From contig JAZDLC010000301.1 in NCBI GenBank assembly GCA_043802345.1, positions 1 through 6,458 of the forward strand: a stretch of 6,458 nucleotides of DNA, in the 5' to 3' direction. Source of the stretch: JAZDLC01 sp043802345. GTDB taxonomy: Bacteria > Planctomycetota > B15-G4 > JADJEK01. Position numbers and translations under genes: made by a program. Position 1 is the stretch's first letter, and each line of letters starts with the position of its first letter. Shown here piece after piece: positions 1 through 6,334 of the stretch. The notes below the pieces were generated by a model. The model saw only the letters and a list, made by a program, of their open reading frames with translations, made no database searches and was not told where the DNA came from.

Positions 1-54
1 GTTCTCCTCTTCATTCTCCGTGCCCGTGCACGTTCCCGATCTTCGCCGGACGGG
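1..54 (-). other. Run-out after prepilin 2; possible start region of a further gene
   Basis: After the prepilin 2 stop the minus strand shows only a small 5-bp hairpin (19-32, CGTGC-ACGG-GCACG) and no strong terminator. The last bases read GAATGAAGAGGAGAAC. This contains AGGAG at 4-8 that could be an SD for a start just beyond the edge, or an ATG at 12-14 opening MKRR, a sequence seen in prepilin leaders. Its own SD would be too close (GGAG, 1-2 nt away). A downstream gene in the same direction is plausible but not demonstrated. Confidence 0.25.
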
Positions 55-756
55 TCAGTTCACCGTGATCCAGGTCCCGCCGTCTTGCGCCGGCGCGGGA
101 GCTCCGCCGAGCGAAACCGGGGCGGTCATGTCACCCGCCGCGCTGTACGCCGCGTCGGCCGCCGGAGCGGCCGCGCTGCCGGCGTACGCCTGCACCGAGT
201 TGTCCGTTTGCAGGAGATCGCCCGACTGGTTGACCAGGAACGCCCGCCGGCCGGAACTGCCGTTGTTCGCCGGCCAGGCGTAGCAGGCCCAGAAGACCTC
301 CGCCAGGTCGGCGCCGATCGCGCCCGGCGCGGCCTTGCCACCGTTCGGATCTTCCGGCACCCCCGTGCCCGCAGGATCGGGGAGGAACATGGCAAAGAAG
401 TAGCCCGCCTTGTTGACCGCCGAGTTGGCCACCCGGCCAAGGCTCACTGAGACCACGGCTGGATCCAACGAGACGCCCATACCTCGCAGATTGACGGTGC
501 CGGAAAGTTCCGCCAGGTAGAGCGACTCGCCCTGGCCATCGCCGTCGTTGTCGCACGACGACCGACTCTGGGCCTGGGCCTGCGCCGAAACGATCGTGCG
601 CAGGGTGCTGATTGCGGACGACTCGTTCGCGGTCAACCGCGACGAGAGTAGATTCGGAATCGCTACTGCAGCAATGATGGCGATGATCGCCACCACGATC
701 AGCAGCTCGATGAGCGTGAAGCCCCTGGGGGAGTTTCGGGTGAGGGGGGGGTACAA
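55..756 (-). CDS. Type IV prepilin 2 (paralogue of prepilin 1)
   Basis: A 233-residue prepilin closely related to the upstream one. The leader MYPPLTRNSPRG is 12 residues, cut after Gly12; Phe1, Glu5 and Pro22 of the mature form are conserved. It shares the DxDGDGxGE loop (69-77, DNDGDGQGE), VNKAGY (114-119), WACYAWP (156-162), SGDLLQT (178-184) and a C-terminal TW-x2-VN with its paralogue. It differs in cysteine placement (Cys68 and Cys158) and in the loop between VNKAGY and WACYAWP. The start is TTG: no ATG or GTG lies in frame before the cleavage site, and GGGAG at 766-770 is 9 nt upstream. The TTG-TAC is followed directly by eight C residues, so the reading frame of the whole protein depends on that run. 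Expression is probably lower than or separate from pilin 1, given the rare start and the hairpin before it. It could be a second major subunit, a minor pilin or a variant copy. Confidence 0.87.
   Translation of the reverse strand: MYPPLTRNSPRGFTLIELLIVVAIIAIIAAVAIPNLLSSRLTANESSAISTLRTIVSAQAQAQSRSSCDNDGDGQGESLYLAELSGTVNLRGMGVSLDPAVVSVSLGRVANSAVNKAGYFFAMFLPDPAGTGVPEDPNGGKAAPGAIGADLAEVFWACYAWPANNGSSGRRAFLVNQSGDLLQTDNSVQAYAGSAAAPAADAAYSAAGDMTAPVSLGGAPAPAQDGGTWITVN
744..751 (-). repeat. Homopolymeric C8 tract at the start of prepilin 2
   Basis: Eight consecutive C on the coding strand occupy codons 3-5 of prepilin 2, right after the TTG start and one Tyr codon. No usable start lies between the tract and the prepilin cleavage site, so gain or loss of one base would remove the pilin from the frame of the TTG. 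With seven C, an in-frame GTG at 820 would become connected to the pilin; with nine, an upstream TGA blocks the frame. Such runs are known sites of slipped-strand phase variation. Whether this one varies is inference. Confidence 0.6.
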
Positions 757-765
757 CTGTCTGAT

Positions 766-770
766 CTCCC
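766..770 (-). promoter_or_regulatory. Ribosome binding site of prepilin 2
   Basis: GGGAG on the minus strand, 9 nt before the TTG at 756. It is the only good SD near the beginning of this gene and is the main support for the TTG start. It lies about 16 nt after the intercistronic hairpin, close enough for the hairpin to influence ribosome access. Confidence 0.6.
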
Positions 771-786
771 GATTCAGAGAATGAGA

Positions 787-826
787 AAGAGAGTGCCCGC
801 CGAACTAACTGGGCGGACACTCTCTT
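787..826 (-). terminator. Hairpin between the two pilin genes (terminator or processing element)
   Basis: An inverted repeat with 15-nt arms at 787-801 and 812-826 and a 10-nt loop. In the minus-strand RNA the arms AAGAGAGUGUCCGCC and GGCGGGCACUCUCUU pair along their full length with one U-G wobble. In plus-strand RNA the same position would be a C-A mismatch, so the element fits minus-strand transcription. It starts 43 nt after the pilin 1 stop and is followed by the pyrimidine-rich UCUCAUUCUCU, not a clean U-run. It may be an imperfect intrinsic terminator that gives partial read-through into pilin 2, or a stabilising 3' end for pilin 1 mRNA. Confidence 0.7.
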
Positions 827-869
827 GGATGAATCTACATGTACTTGGCTTCTGCCGTGACCGGTAGGA

Positions 870-1547
870 TCAGTTCACGGACGTCCATGTGTTGCCGTCA
901 TTACCCGCGACACCGATCGCCAGAGCGCCGGTAATATCGCCCGCAGATGCGACAACGTACGCCGCATCGCCAGCGGGAGCCGCAGCCGCGCCGCTGTAGT
1001 TCAGGACCGCGTTGTTGGTCTGCAGCAGGTCGCCGCTCATGTTGACCATGAAGGTACGATTACCGGTATTCTGCCGGTTGACCGGCCATGCGTAGCAAGC
1101 CCACGAATTCTCGCACAGGTCGTCGTTCAGGCCGCCCGGATCCCCGCCGGCCGCCGCCTCGAGGACCGGAGCGCCGCCAGCCGCGGGCAGGTAGAGCCCG
1201 AACAGATAGCCGGCCTTGTTCACGAAGCTGGCGTTGACGATGCCGAGCGCGCCCGACAAGACCGCGGGGGTCAAGACGATGCCTGAGCCGCGCAATGGCA
1301 CACTACCAGCCATCTCGGCGAAGTATCCGTGCTCGCCGATGCCGTCGCCGTCCACGTCGATGGCTGACTGGGCCTGGATCTGAGCCTGGGCCGAGACCAC
1401 GTTCCGCAGCGTCGAGATGGCCGCCGACTCGTTGGCGTTGAGCCTCGCCGACAGCAGATTCGGAATGGCGATCGAAGCGATGATGGCAATAATCGCCACG
1501 ACGATCATGAGCTCGATAAGAGTGAAACCCTTGGTGTGCTTCTTCAT
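870..1547 (-). CDS. pilA: Type IV prepilin 1 (PilA-like)
   Basis: A 225-residue prepilin. The class-III leader MKKHTKG is cut after Gly7, giving a mature N-terminus of Phe1 with Glu5 and Pro22 in the usual places (FTLIELMIVVAIIAIIAS). Mature length is about 218, long for a T4a pilin but within the pilin range. After the N-terminal helix comes a DVDGDGIGE loop (64-72) resembling a calcium-binding EF-hand or dockerin loop, then VNKAGY (109-114), WACYAWP (149-155) and SGDLLQT (171-177). Cys145 and Cys151 are close together and could form a disulfide. The start was placed at ATG 1547 because AAGGA at 1553-1557 lies 5 nt upstream and the leader is then of normal length. An in-frame GTG at 1589 would give an unnecessary 21-residue leader. 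The gene lies 101 nt after the TPR gene and is followed by a hairpin. It is the best candidate for the major pilin, though a minor pilin or pseudopilin cannot be excluded. Confidence 0.9.
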   Translation of the reverse strand: MKKHTKGFTLIELMIVVAIIAIIASIAIPNLLSARLNANESAAISTLRNVVSAQAQIQAQSAIDVDGDGIGEHGYFAEMAGSVPLRGSGIVLTPAVLSGALGIVNASFVNKAGYLFGLYLPAAGGAPVLEAAAGGDPGGLNDDLCENSWACYAWPVNRQNTGNRTFMVNMSGDLLQTNNAVLNYSGAAAAPAGDAAYVVASAGDITGALAIGVAGNDGNTWTSVN

Positions 1548-1552
1548 AGGTG

Positions 1553-1557
1553 TCCTT
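1553..1557 (-). promoter_or_regulatory. Ribosome binding site of prepilin 1
   Basis: AAGGA on the minus strand with 5-nt spacing to the ATG at 1547. It decides the start in favour of the 7-residue leader MKKHTKG over the in-frame GTG 42 nt upstream. Confidence 0.75.
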
Positions 1558-1593
1558 GTCCTGAGTTCCGTTACCATTCGGGAAGCCACCTGG

Positions 1594-1648
1594 AAGTGGA
1601 TCCCCGTTTCCTTTCAAGTCACTTGCCCCGGACGCACATGCGCCGAAG
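1594..1648 (-). promoter_or_regulatory. Possible promoter region of prepilin 1 (weak sigma-54-like element)
   Basis: The 101-nt gap before prepilin 1 is the first space in the cluster large enough for a promoter. On the minus strand at about 1613-1627 it reads GGGCAAGTGACTTGA. This resembles the sigma-54 pattern TGGCAC-N5-TTGC with the correct GG-N10 spacing but GA in place of the near-invariant GC. Pilin genes are often sigma-54/PilR controlled, so the place is right, but the missing -12 C makes this a weak candidate. I saw no convincing sigma-70 pair. Confidence 0.25.
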
Positions 1649-2293
1649 TCAGTCCCGTATCAAGTATGCGGCCGACCAGGGAATCGCTTCCGAGAGGAAC
1701 TCCGCACTCAACCGAAAGATGGGGTCAGTGGGGTCCAACAGGTACGCCCGCTCAAGTCCTGTCTGAAAACTAGTATCGTCCCCGGCCCCCAGGCGACTGA
1801 AGGACCGAATCAAGAAAGCCGCGGGCAAACGAAGACCCGCCTTCTCGAGCTGCAATGCCTCGCTCTCCGCTCCCGCAAAGTCTCCGGAGGCAAGGCGTAA
1901 CAGCCCGACAGTCACGTAGTAGTCAGCGCGCAGCGCGGGGTCCGGACTGTCAACGACCACGCTCTCGCCTCTCTCGTAATGCTGAAGGGCGCGTCCGTAC
2001 TCTCCCTCCGCCTGGAGCACGAAGCCAAACAGCAGATTCGCCTGCGGATGATCCGGCTCGCGCTGAATGACCTCCTCCAGATCGACCCGGGCCCCCTCCA
2101 GAAGGCCCATGCTGATGAGCGTGCTGGCGCCGCTGACCAGCGTGTCGACATTCGGCCTCGGCTTGTGCACGAAACCGGCGAACAGCAACCCGGAGGCGAC
2201 CAGCACGGTCAAGCCCCAAACTGAGAGGCGCACCCAGTCCCTCTTGGCCGCCTTTGAAGAGAAGGAGACGTTTCCGGTCCTGCCCTCAACCAT
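1649..2293 (-). CDS. Membrane-anchored tetratricopeptide-repeat protein of the pilus cluster
   Basis: A 214-residue protein I do not recognise as a named pilus component. A basic cytoplasmic stretch (KAAKRDWVRLS, 14-24) precedes one hydrophobic helix at about 25-42. By the positive-inside rule the remaining 170 residues should lie in the periplasm. They look like three to four TPR-type helical hairpins: about 48-82 (GLLEGARVDLEEVIQREPDHP), 83-116 (GEYGRALQHYERGE), 122-155 (GDFAGAESEALQLEKAG) and a weaker one at 156-190 ending in LDPTDP. There is no lipobox, so it is not an obvious PilF/PilW pilotin. The ATG overlaps the pilC stop (ATGGTTGA, 8 nt) and has AGGAG at 2304-2308 with 10-nt spacing, pointing to translational coupling with pilC. 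Its placement between the platform and pilin genes suggests a role in pilus assembly or in stabilising the inner-membrane complex. That role is inference; the TPR and membrane-anchor calls are firmer. Confidence 0.82.
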   Translation of the reverse strand: MVEGRTGNVSFSSKAAKRDWVRLSVWGLTVLVASGLLFAGFVHKPRPNVDTLVSGASTLISMGLLEGARVDLEEVIQREPDHPQANLLFGFVLQAEGEYGRALQHYERGESVVVDSPDPALRADYYVTVGLLRLASGDFAGAESEALQLEKAGLRLPAAFLIRSFSRLGAGDDTSFQTGLERAYLLDPTDPIFRLSAEFLSEAIPWSAAYLIRD

Positions 2294-3509
2294 GGGTCAG
2301 CTTCTCCTGGATCTTGAAGATCGGCAGGAAGACCGCCAGCACGATGGCGCCCACGAAAAAGCCCATGACGCTGATCAGCAGCGGCTCGATCAGCGAGGTC
2401 AGCGATTTCACCTGGGCTGACACCTGTTCGTCGTAGAATTCCGCGATCTTCTCCAGCAGATGTTCCAGGGCGCCTGACTTCTCGCCGATGGCGATCATGC
2501 GCGTCACCATGGGGGGAAACACCGGGCTGGCCGCGAGCGGCTCGGAGAGGGAGTTTCCCTCCCGAACCCGGTCCTTGGCGGCGTGGACCGCCCTGGAAAC
2601 GACCTTGTTTCCGGATGTGTCCGCCACGATCTCCAGGCAGCCCAGAATCGGCACGCCCGACTTGATCAGCGTGGAGAAGGTCCTCGAGAACCGGGCCAGG
2701 GCCACCTTGCGGAACAGCGTCCCGAAGATCGGGGTCTTCAGCATCAGATAGTCCCAGGAGTATCCGCCCTTCTCCGTCCTCTTGATCATCACGATCATCG
2801 TGATGAACGCCGCCGTCATCCCCAGCACCAACAGCCCGTTGGTACGGATGACGTCGGACATCCCGAGTACGAAGGTGGTCAGTCCCGGCAGCTCGATTTC
2901 CAGTGACTCGAAGATGGGGCGGAACTGCGGCACGATGCCGACCATCAGGAATGCCGTGATGCTGACCACCAGCACCAGCGAGACAACCGGATAGGTCATG
3001 GCCGACTTGATCTCGCGCTTGAGCCTCGCGGCTGCTTCCTGGTAGTCCGCCAGTCGGACCAGGATCTCGTCGATCTGGCCGGAAACCTCGCCTGCCTTGA
3101 CCATGTTGACGAACAGCTCGGTGAAGACCTTCGGGTGCTTCCCCAGCGACCTCGACAGGTCCGAGCCTGTACGCACGTCATCGGTCACCGCCCGGAGCGT
3201 GGACGCAAACGCCGGGGTCTCCGCCTGCTCCACCAGGATTTCCATCGCCTCCAGCAAGGTGATGCCGGAGGTGATCATGGTGGCCAACTGCCTCGTGAAG
3301 ACGACCAGTTCGTCCTGCTTCCTCGGCCTGCCGGGACGCGCCTTGCGACTGCCGATCCTCCTGAGGGCCGAGTTGACCTCCTTGATCTCCAGAATCGTCA
3401 GGTTTCTCCGCCTCAGCTCGCCGACCACCTCCTCCCGCCCGGTGGCAGTGAGCGAGCCATTCACTGTCTGCCCGTCGTTCTTCTTCGCCGAGTACCGAAA
3501 GTTCTTCAT
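2286..3509 (-). CDS. pilC: Type IV pilus inner-membrane platform protein PilC
   Basis: A 407-residue member of the GspF/PilC family. It is the polytopic inner-membrane protein on which PilB and PilT act to insert or remove pilins. Two homologous T2SSF repeats are visible at about 68-195 and 271-397. Each carries the characteristic GE-x-SG motif: AGEVSGQIDEIL at 139-150 and IGEKSGALEHLLEKIA at 341-356. Hydrophobic membrane segments lie at about 173-193, 222-242 and 374-397, matching the usual three-helix layout. The N-terminal 65 residues are basic and cytoplasmic (RYSAKKNDGQTVNGSL), as expected for PilC. The ATG has AGGAA at 3519-3523 with 9-nt spacing. The gap to pilB is 25 nt, and the last 8 nt overlap the next gene, so co-transcription is very likely. 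Length and domain order are complete, with no sign of disruption. Confidence 0.95.
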   Translation of the reverse strand: MKNFRYSAKKNDGQTVNGSLTATGREEVVGELRRRNLTILEIKEVNSALRRIGSRKARPGRPRKQDELVVFTRQLATMITSGITLLEAMEILVEQAETPAFASTLRAVTDDVRTGSDLSRSLGKHPKVFTELFVNMVKAGEVSGQIDEILVRLADYQEAAARLKREIKSAMTYPVVSLVLVVSITAFLMVGIVPQFRPIFESLEIELPGLTTFVLGMSDVIRTNGLLVLGMTAAFITMIVMIKRTEKGGYSWDYLMLKTPIFGTLFRKVALARFSRTFSTLIKSGVPILGCLEIVADTSGNKVVSRAVHAAKDRVREGNSLSEPLAASPVFPPMVTRMIAIGEKSGALEHLLEKIAEFYDEQVSAQVKSLTSLIEPLLISVMGFFVGAIVLAVFLPIFKIQEKLTHG

Positions 3510-3534
3510 TCGACAGTCTTCCTGTTCAGAGGAC

Positions 3535-5250
3535 TCATGTATCAGACATGGTCACCCGCAGGACCTCCTCCAGAGAGGTGGTTCCACGGATCGCGTTTTT
3601 GATGGCGGAGCGGCGGAGGGTCACCATCCCCTCGAGCAGCCCCTGCTTCTTGATTTCGATCGCCGACTTGCCATGGAGCACCAGTTCCCGAACCGGATCG
3701 GACATCTTGAGCGTCTCGATGACAGCGAAACGGCCACGGTATCCCTGGTGGCACCGACCACATCCGACAGCCCGATAGAGCGTCGGTCCGGCCTGGATCT
3801 CCTCGTCCGAGAAGCCGATGGAGCGCAGCCGTTCCGTGGGAATCACCACCTCCTCCCGGCAGGAGGGACAGAGCTTTCGGCACAGTCTCTGCGCGGCCAC
3901 CAGCAGCACGGAAGTCGCCACCAGGAACGGATCCAGGCCCATGTCGCTCATACGGGTGATGGCGGATGCGGCGTCGTTCGTGTGCAGGGTGGACAGGACC
4001 AGATGCCCGGTCAGGGCCGCCTTGACCGCGATCTCGACCGTCTCGGCGTCCCGGATCTCTCCGATCAGGATCGTGTCGGGATCCTGGCGCAGAATGGCAC
4101 GTAGGGCGGTAGCGAAAGTGACACCCCGCTTGGGATTGACCGGGACCTGGTTGATACCTTCCAGCTGGTACTCGACCGGATCTTCCACGGTCACGAAGTT
4201 GATCTCTTCCGAGTACAACTCCTTCACGGCGGAGTAGAGCGTCGTCGACTTGCCCGAGCCCGTGGGACCGGTGATCAGGATCATCCCGTACGGGGCGCGG
4301 ATCGCCTTGGTGAAGTCCGCGAGGCAAGCATCCTCGAAGCCCAGGGTCTCCAGACCGAGCGCCAGGTTCGTGTTGTCCAGGACTCGCATGACGATCTTCT
4401 CGCCATGCACCACGGGCAGGGTGGAAACCCGGAAGTCGATGGCCCGGCCTTCCATCTTCACCTGGAACTTGCCGTCCTGGGGCTTGCGCTTCTCGGCGAT
4501 ATCCAGGCTGGCCATGATCTTGATGCGCGAGGCGATCGCTCCCGCCAACTTCCTCGGGGGGCTCAGCACTTCCCGCAGGATTCCATCCTGACGATACCGG
4601 ACCTTCAGCTTCGTTTCGAACGGCTCGATGTGGATGTCGGAGGCGCCTTCCCGGATCGCATTGGCGATGAACATGTTGGTCAGTTTGATGACTGGAGAGG
4701 TCTCGCCATCGCTGTCGGTCAGATCGACGTCATCATTATCCGTGTCGGTGCTCGAGCGCACCTCCATCTCGTCGCCCGTGGAGGCGTCTCCGACCAGCGC
4801 CTCCAGCTCCTTCGCGTCCGCGCTGTAGCAACGTCTGGCGGCCGTCTTCAGGGCCCGCTCGGAGGCCAGCACGAGTCTCAGGTCGCACTTCAGCAGCAAT
4901 CGCAGGTGGTCCAGCTCGAGCACGTCGAATGGATTCGAGACAGCCACCGTCAGCACGTGACCGATCTTCGCCACCGGCAGGATCATGTGCTGCTCGGCGA
5001 TTTCCTTCGGGATCAGCTGGGCCACGTCCGGCTTGATGCTGAGGCGGTCCAGATCGACCGGAGCAACTCCCGTCTCGTGCGCCACCAGTCCGAGAAGTTC
5101 CTTCTCCTCGAAATGCCCGTTTCTGACCAGTAACTCCGAGAGCGACGTGCCGTCGCGCAGCGCGACGTCCACCGCTTCCTTCAGCTGCACCTCTTCCAGA
5201 CATCCGGATTGCCGAACCGTCTGGGCCAATCGTTTGTCGAATATTGACAC
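3535..5250 (-). CDS. pilB: Type IV pilus assembly (extension) ATPase PilB
   Basis: A 571-residue GspE/PilB-family ATPase, the cytoplasmic motor that by family function polymerises pilin through PilC. Residues 7-59 hold two tandem helical repeats like those of MshEN domains, and an N2-like domain runs to about 145. A very acidic linker follows at about 157-184. The ATPase core has Walker A GPTGSGKST at 328-336 (Lys334), Asp box VTVEDPVEY at 353-361, Walker B ILIGE at 394-398 (Glu398) and His box TGHLVLSTLHT at 414-424. A zinc-binding tetracysteine motif is present: Cys461 and Cys464 with Cys497 and Cys500. This motif, plus the N-terminal extension, separates it from PilT. The start is GTG. An in-frame TAG lies 9 nt upstream, so no earlier start is possible, and the next Met is residue 89. 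The SD is poor (AGGG only 2 nt before GTG), so translation probably depends on coupling to the pilT stop 13 nt upstream. A type II secretion GspE is the alternative; the pilT and pilin neighbours favour PilB. Confidence 0.95.
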   Translation of the reverse strand: MSIFDKRLAQTVRQSGCLEEVQLKEAVDVALRDGTSLSELLVRNGHFEEKELLGLVAHETGVAPVDLDRLSIKPDVAQLIPKEIAEQHMILPVAKIGHVLTVAVSNPFDVLELDHLRLLLKCDLRLVLASERALKTAARRCYSADAKELEALVGDASTGDEMEVRSSTDTDNDDVDLTDSDGETSPVIKLTNMFIANAIREGASDIHIEPFETKLKVRYRQDGILREVLSPPRKLAGAIASRIKIMASLDIAEKRKPQDGKFQVKMEGRAIDFRVSTLPVVHGEKIVMRVLDNTNLALGLETLGFEDACLADFTKAIRAPYGMILITGPTGSGKSTTLYSAVKELYSEEINFVTVEDPVEYQLEGINQVPVNPKRGVTFATALRAILRQDPDTILIGEIRDAETVEIAVKAALTGHLVLSTLHTNDAASAITRMSDMGLDPFLVATSVLLVAAQRLCRKLCPSCREEVVIPTERLRSIGFSDEEIQAGPTLYRAVGCGRCHQGYRGRFAVIETLKMSDPVRELVLHGKSAIEIKKQGLLEGMVTLRRSAIKNAIRGTTSLEEVLRVTMSDT

Positions 5251-5263
5251 TGCCCTGGTCTAC

Positions 5264-6328
5264 TCAGCTTCTGTGGATCAGGCGCTTCAACTCATCCGGT
5301 TCAGAAGAGCGCGCCATCGCATCCTCCGACGTGATCTGCCCGGCCAGCACCAGCTCGGCCAGTGAGGCGTTCATGGTCATCATTCCCAGCTTCTTGCTGG
5401 TCTGGATGATCGAGTAGATCTGGTGCGCCTTGTCGTCTCGGATCAGGGCTCTGACCGGAGTGTTGACCAGCAGGATCTCCGACGCCAGCGCGCGTCCCTT
5501 CCCGAACGCGGTCATCAGCAGCTGCTGGCAGAAGACGCCGGACAGGGAGAAGGAGAGCTGCGTGCGGATCTGCTGCTGCTGATTATGCGGAAACACGTCG
5601 ATGATCCGGTTGATGGTCTGGACCGCATCCGAGGTGTGCAGGGTTCCGAAGGTCAGGTGGCCGGTTTCGGAAAGCAGCAGAGCCGCCTCGATCGTCTCGA
5701 GATCGCGCATCTCGCCGATCAGAACGATGTCCGGATCCTGCCGGAGGACCGTGCGCAGCGCATTCTTGAAACCGAGCGTGTCGGAGCCGACTTCGCGCTG
5801 GTTCACCAGCGCCTTCTTGTTCGAGTGCAGGAACTCGATCGGGTCCTCGATGGTCACGATGTGACAAGGCCGAGTCTCGTTGATGTAGTCGATCATCGCC
5901 GCCAGGGTCGTCGACTTTCCCGAGCCGGTGGCGCCGGTCACCAGAATCAGTCCTCGCGGCTTGTTGCAGAGCCCCTCGCACACCTTTCGCGGCAGCCCCA
6001 GTTCGTCGAACCCGCGCACCCGGTACGGAATGACTCGCAGCACCGCCCCCACCGCTCCTCGCTGCATCAGCACGTTCGTCCGGAACCGCCCCAGGTTTCG
6101 AATGCCGAAGGAGAAGTCCAGTTCCAGGTTCTTCTCGAACTTGGCGATTTGATCGGTGGTCAGGATCGAGTAGACCAACGCCTTGGTGTCCGCGGCACTC
6201 ATGGCATCCATGTCGGTGGAGACCAGGTTCCCCGAAATGCGGATTCTCGGCGGCGCGCCGGCACTGAGATGTAGGTCGGATCCGTTCCGATCCACGAGCT
6301 GCTGAAGCAGCTCCTGCATCTGGACCAT
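5264..6328 (-). CDS. pilT: Type IV pilus retraction ATPase PilT
   Basis: A 354-residue hexameric secretion ATPase of the PilT family. In that family it powers pilus depolymerisation at the cytoplasmic face of the inner membrane and so drives twitching and DNA uptake. All hallmark motifs are visible: Walker A GATGSGKST at 132-140 (Lys138), an Asp box VTIEDPIEF around 158-166, Walker B IVLIGE at 201-206 (Glu206), and a His box TGHLTFGTLHT at 222-232 (His224, His231). The PilT-specific C-terminal region is also recognisable: PVRALIRDDK at 291-300 is a variant of the AIRNLIRE retraction motif, followed by GMMTMNASL at 315-323. There is no MshEN-type N-terminal extension, and the length is normal for PilT. 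The ATG is preceded by GGGAG (6335-6339) with 6-nt spacing, which fixes the start. It is the first visible gene of the cluster and pilB follows after 13 nt. PilU is the main alternative, but the variant retraction motif and the context favour PilT. Confidence 0.95.
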   Translation of the reverse strand: MVQMQELLQQLVDRNGSDLHLSAGAPPRIRISGNLVSTDMDAMSAADTKALVYSILTTDQIAKFEKNLELDFSFGIRNLGRFRTNVLMQRGAVGAVLRVIPYRVRGFDELGLPRKVCEGLCNKPRGLILVTGATGSGKSTTLAAMIDYINETRPCHIVTIEDPIEFLHSNKKALVNQREVGSDTLGFKNALRTVLRQDPDIVLIGEMRDLETIEAALLLSETGHLTFGTLHTSDAVQTINRIIDVFPHNQQQQIRTQLSFSLSGVFCQQLLMTAFGKGRALASEILLVNTPVRALIRDDKAHQIYSIIQTSKKLGMMTMNASLAELVLAGQITSEDAMARSSEPDELKRLIHRS

Positions 6329-6334
6329 GTAGGG

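Noticed and set aside
19..32. Small hairpin CGTGC-ACGG-GCACG after prepilin 2
   Set aside because: The stem is only 5 bp and has no U-run on the minus strand, so it is not a convincing terminator.
131..820. Minus-strand frame from GTG 820 overlapping prepilin 2
   Set aside because: It reads the pilin DNA out of frame and yields an Arg/Gly-rich protein. It matters only as a frame that could join the pilin if the C-run lost one base.
838..845. Palindrome TACATGTA between the pilin genes
   Set aside because: Eight bases of symmetry are expected by chance, and no repeat or context supports a function.
1548..1589. Upstream in-frame GTG start for prepilin 1
   Set aside because: It would give a 21-residue leader. 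The ATG at 1547 has a good SD and yields the standard short leader.
3097..4104. Long plus-strand open frame of 335 codons opposite pilB and pilC
   Set aside because: It spans the junction of two well-supported genes on the other strand, has low-complexity Arg/His/Gly/Asp-rich composition typical of antisense frames in GC-rich DNA, and shows no recognisable domain.
5423..6274. Plus-strand open frame of 283 codons opposite pilT
   Set aside because: It mirrors the pilT codons, is rich in Arg, Gln and Asp with no domain, and conflicts with an unmistakable PilT.
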